Below are positions 61,623-64,000 of a DNA stretch of 64,000 bases, in pieces (position 1 is the first letter of the stretch; each line of letters begins with the position of its first letter). The notes under the pieces are model-generated. The model was not told where the DNA came from. It did not search any database and saw only the letters and a list, made by a program, of their open reading frames with translations. This DNA comes from Aquilonibacter sp963703325 (lineage in GTDB: Bacteria > Vulcanimicrobiota > Vulcanimicrobiia > Vulcanimicrobiales > Vulcanimicrobiaceae), in assembly GCA_963703325.1 (NCBI GenBank), contig OY969805.1, positions 992,001 through 1,056,000 of the forward strand, read 5' to 3'. Both the position numbers and the translations under genes were made by a program.

Positions 61623-62840
61623 CTACGAAGCTGCGAGTTCGATGAGCGATTCGGCCATGCGGTCGGCCGCCCCCACGTGATCGGCGTACAGTGCAGCGAG
61701 CCGCTCGCGACTCGACGCGAGCCAGGCCTGATCGCCGAGCCGTTCGAGGGCGATACGGCCGACCCGACCGGGGGTGAGCGTGCCATGCAGCTCGCAGATC
61801 AACGACTCGCCGGCATCCATGTTGGGTTGCGTGTGAAAGACGAAACGGCGCGAGACGCCCACCGCGACCGCCCGTTTGAGCGACGGTCCGACCAGCGGAA
61901 TCCGGTCGAGATAGGTGAGCGGTCCGTTGAACGTGACCTTTTCGGGTGCGTTGAGCGGCGTGATCGCGATCATCGGCACGCCGAGTGCCGCCAGTTCGAT
62001 GCACTTCGTACCGGGGATGGTGACAACCAATCGAGCGTGCAGCGCGGCGGAAAGCGCGTTGTGAAGAATCGGAAAGCGCGACGTGCCGTCGGCGGTGGCC
62101 AGATACGCGCGTCCTGCCTCTTCGAGCAGCGTGCCGCGTTGTGCCCATACGCGTGGATCGCCGCCGCGCTCGATCGCCGCTCGCACGTCGGCCAGCGGCG
62201 TGAACGGCGAAAGTCCGAAGGCAATCGGCACGTCCGGCCGTTCGCGTGCGATGCGCAGCGCCATAGTAAAGAAGAACGGGATCAGATTGTCAACTTCGTA
62301 GTCGCGCGAGCCCGGCATCACCAGAATGCCGCCATCGGGCGCACCCGGCTCGACCGGTTGCGCTGCCTCGAGAAGTGCGCCGTCGATCGCGAGATTGCCG
62401 ACACGCACGATCCGATCCGGCGGCGTGTCCCACGAACGCAGTTGCTCGAGATTCTTGCCGTCCACCGCGTAGAAACGCGCAAAGCGGTGTCGATAGCCGC
62501 GTTTGGAGAATTTATAGCTCGATGCCACGCCGCCAAGCCGGCCGTGCAAGCGAAGCGCATGCATCAGGTCGCCGCCCAAGTACTGTACGACGTCCACCCG
62601 ATCGGGAAGGTCCGCGGCGCCGCGGCCGAGCGCGACGCGCAGGTACGCTTTCGGATCGTAGACGTGCGCACTCGGAAAAAGCCGCTGCGCCAGTTGGCTC
62701 TCATAACCGGTAGCGTAATCGTCGGGCACGCAAAAGAGCCACACCTCGAGATCCGGGTCGCGCTCGTAGAGCCGGCGCACGAGCGGACGAAACCAGCCCG
62801 CGACCTCTCCCGGACCGTTGGCCGTAAATGCGATTTTCAT
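61623..62840 (-). CDS. LpxB-like glycosyltransferase (lipid-A-disaccharide synthase family)
   Basis: 405 residues. KIAFTANGPGEVAGWFRPLV is the LpxB-type start (G-P/E-x-S-G-D is replaced by GPGEVAG); ILVMPGSRDYEVDNLIPFFF matches the GSR motif of LpxB and LHARLVVTIPGTKCIELAAL the donor site. It resembles the lipid-A-disaccharide-synthase-related proteins of cyanobacteria more than classical LpxB, so lipid A synthesis itself is not certain. Confidence 0.8.
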   Translation of the reverse strand: MKIAFTANGPGEVAGWFRPLVRRLYERDPDLEVWLFCVPDDYATGYESQLAQRLFPSAHVYDPKAYLRVALGRGAADLPDRVDVVQYLGGDLMHALRLHGRLGGVASSYKFSKRGYRHRFARFYAVDGKNLEQLRSWDTPPDRIVRVGNLAIDGALLEAAQPVEPGAPDGGILVMPGSRDYEVDNLIPFFFTMALRIARERPDVPIAFGLSPFTPLADVRAAIERGGDPRVWAQRGTLLEEAGRAYLATADGTSRFPILHNALSAALHARLVVTIPGTKCIELAALGVPMIAITPLNAPEKVTFNGPLTYLDRIPLVGPSLKRAVAVGVSRRFVFHTQPNMDAGESLICELHGTLTPGRVGRIALERLGDQAWLASSRERLAALYADHVGAADRMAESLIELAAS

Positions 62841-62847
62841 GGAGGCG

Positions 62848-63354
62848 CTACGATCCGCGCGATCCGTAGCGCGCGACGATCTCCCCGATGATATCGGTCG
62901 TGCTCCGTCCGGCGAGATGCGGCGCGAGCCGCACTTCCCCGCCGTGCGCCAACACGACGGCGCGCTCAGGCAAATCTTCCTCTCGATACTGCGCGCTCTT
63001 CACGTGCACGTCCGGACGAATGCGTTCGAGCAGGGCCTCGGGCGTACGCTCCCCAAACGCGACCACGGCATCGACGCTGCGCAGTGCGCACACCAGTTTG
63101 GCACGATCGGCAAACGGGACGATCGGACGCTTCTCACCTTTGAGCGCGCGAACCGACGCATCGACATTGAGCCCCACGATCAGCGCGTCGCCCTGCTCGC
63201 GCGCCCACGCCAAATACTCAACGTGCCCGGCATGTAAGACGTCAAAGATGCCGTTGGTAAACACGACGCGGCGTCCGGATGCGCGCTGTGACTCTCGCCA
63301 CGCCACCGCCGCATCCACGTCGAGCAGCGCGGCGAAAAGCTCAGGTTCCAGCAT
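62848..63354 (-). CDS. rfaE2: D-glycero-beta-D-manno-heptose 1-phosphate adenylyltransferase
   Basis: 168 residues from ATG 63352-63354. Cytidylyltransferase-like nucleotidyltransferase: VVFTNGIFDVLHAGHVEYLA (H-x-G-H), VGLNVDASVRALKGEKRPIV and the C-terminal VRLAPHLAGRSTTDIIGEIV. Makes ADP-heptose precursor. Separate from the kinase here (split RfaE rather than bifunctional HldE), overlapping it by 14 bases. Confidence 0.93.
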   Translation of the reverse strand: MLEPELFAALLDVDAAVAWRESQRASGRRVVFTNGIFDVLHAGHVEYLAWAREQGDALIVGLNVDASVRALKGEKRPIVPFADRAKLVCALRSVDAVVAFGERTPEALLERIRPDVHVKSAQYREEDLPERAVVLAHGGEVRLAPHLAGRSTTDIIGEIVARYGSRGS

Positions 63355-64000
63355 GATCGATGAGCGCGAGAATCTCGTCGCCGCTTGCCGTGGCGGTACC
63401 GAGCTTCTCGACCACCGCGCCGGCGGCGAAATTCGCAAGTTGCATCGCGCTCTCGATGTTCGCACCGCCGGCGAGCGCGAGGGACAGCACGGCAATCACC
63501 GTATCGCCCGCGCCCGATACGTCGTAAACCTTTCGCGCAACCGACGGAATATCGAAACGTTCGCCCTGCGAACCGAAGAGCGACATGCCGTGCTCTCCGC
63601 GCGTGATGACCACGTACTTGCACTTGAGCCGCTCGAGCAGCGCGCGACCGGCCCGAACCAGCGACGTGGCGTCGGTGATGGGAATTCCGCTTGCCGCCGC
63701 CGCTTCATGTTCGTTGGGGGCAACACAGGTGACGCCGGAAAAAATGTCGAGGTTCTGCGGCTTCGGATCGGCAAGCACGAGGGCGCATGCGCGCGCCGCC
63801 TGCACAACCTCGTCACTGAGGAGTCCCTTCGCATAGTCACTGAGGATCACTGCATCACACGCCGCGGCACGCTCGCGTACATAGCCGACCAGCTGCGCGC
63901 GATCGCCGGCCGACAGCGGCGCCGCCTCTTCCCAATCCGCGCGCACGACCTGCTGGTTGTGCGCGACGATACGCGTCTTGCGTGTGGTGGGTCGGTCGCG
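63341..64000 (-). CDS. rfaE1: D-glycero-beta-D-manno-heptose-7-phosphate kinase, C-terminal part
   Basis: The gene enters from beyond the right edge; 219 codons are visible. PfkB/ribokinase fold: RPTTRKTRIVAHNQQVVRAD, ACDAVILSDYAKGLLSDEVV and the catalytic ARKVYDVSGAGDTVIAVLSL (G-A-G-D). Phosphorylates heptose-7-P at C1, the step before RfaE2. The N-terminus is outside the window. Confidence 0.92.
   Translation of the reverse strand, partial: RDRPTTRKTRIVAHNQQVVRADWEEAAPLSAGDRAQLVGYVRERAAACDAVILSDYAKGLLSDEVVQAARACALVLADPKPQNLDIFSGVTCVAPNEHEAAAASGIPITDATSLVRAGRALLERLKCKYVVITRGEHGMSLFGSQGERFDIPSVARKVYDVSGAGDTVIAVLSLALAGGANIESAMQLANFAAGAVVEKLGTATASGDEILALIDHAGT

Overview
The window is about 64 kb of high-GC bacterial chromosome with dense, tightly overlapping genes. 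Many 4-base ATGA, GTGA or TTGA junctions and frequent GTG and TTG starts are visible. It carries lipopolysaccharide-type genes (heptose kinase and adenylyltransferase, heptosyltransferase-like GT9 enzymes, an LpxB-like glycosyltransferase, an LptA/OstA-like protein) and a TonB-dependent-receptor-like outer-membrane protein, so the organism is a diderm. The housekeeping gene order (rpiB-glyA-upp-dCMP deaminase-wecA-wecB-atp operon-murA-mreB, then rarA-cysteine desulfurase, and alaS) resembles Firmicutes rather than Proteobacteria. Together with the b/b' ATP synthase this suggests a deep-branching terrabacterial diderm such as WPS-2/Eremiobacterota. That placement is inference; no rRNA or tRNA gene was recognised.

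Layout. 1-7.6 kb: end of a YyaL-like gene, a TM2 protein, then a minus-strand chain alaS > secreted protein > DUF2723 membrane protein > membrane glycosyltransferase-like protein, and an Lrp/AsnC regulator. 7.7-8.7 kb: an S41 peptidase gene broken by one missing base. 8.7-12.2 kb: cysteine desulfurase, DUF948 (YtxG-like) and YtxH proteins, RsbV-, RsbW- and SigB-type factors, a compact stress module. 12.2-17.3 kb: a possible plus-strand small RNA with a strong terminator, then rarA, LptA-like, YrdC-like, mreB and murA. 17.4-24.7 kb: complete F-type ATP synthase operon, including a 59-residue AtpZ-like gene. 24.7-32.9 kb: universal stress protein, wecB, wecA, dCMP deaminase, upp, an inserted MFS gene, glyA, rpiB and a TIM-barrel protein. 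32.9-36 kb: a hairpin-rich intergenic stretch, an M91-type zinc metallopeptidase with a small partner, and an S9 peptidase.

36-48.4 kb reads as a peptide/peptidoglycan scavenging island: beta-lactamase-fold serine hydrolase (frameshifted), SIS-domain sugar isomerase/deaminase, two paralogous oligopeptide-binding lipoproteins (the first frameshifted), PGRP-type amidase, TonB-dependent-receptor-like protein with a small secreted partner, dipeptide epimerase, DUF1611 protein (D-glutamate N-acetyltransferase family) and a C39-like peptidase. No permease or ATPase genes accompany the binding proteins. trmL, a GNAT protein and an FkbM methyltransferase follow in the same run.

50.4-50.8 kb holds copies of an extragenic palindromic repeat around a small membrane-protein gene. 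Then come an MFS transporter/LysR pair with a striking direct repeat between them, a family-5 uracil-DNA glycosylase, three small exported proteins and aspS. Between aspS and an upstream glycosyltransferase lies a 276-bp element with 21-bp perfect terminal inverted repeats and nested inner repeats. 56.9-64 kb is a lipopolysaccharide-core-type cluster (three GT2, two GT9, LpxB-like, split RfaE2 and RfaE1) read toward aspS; the last gene runs off the window.
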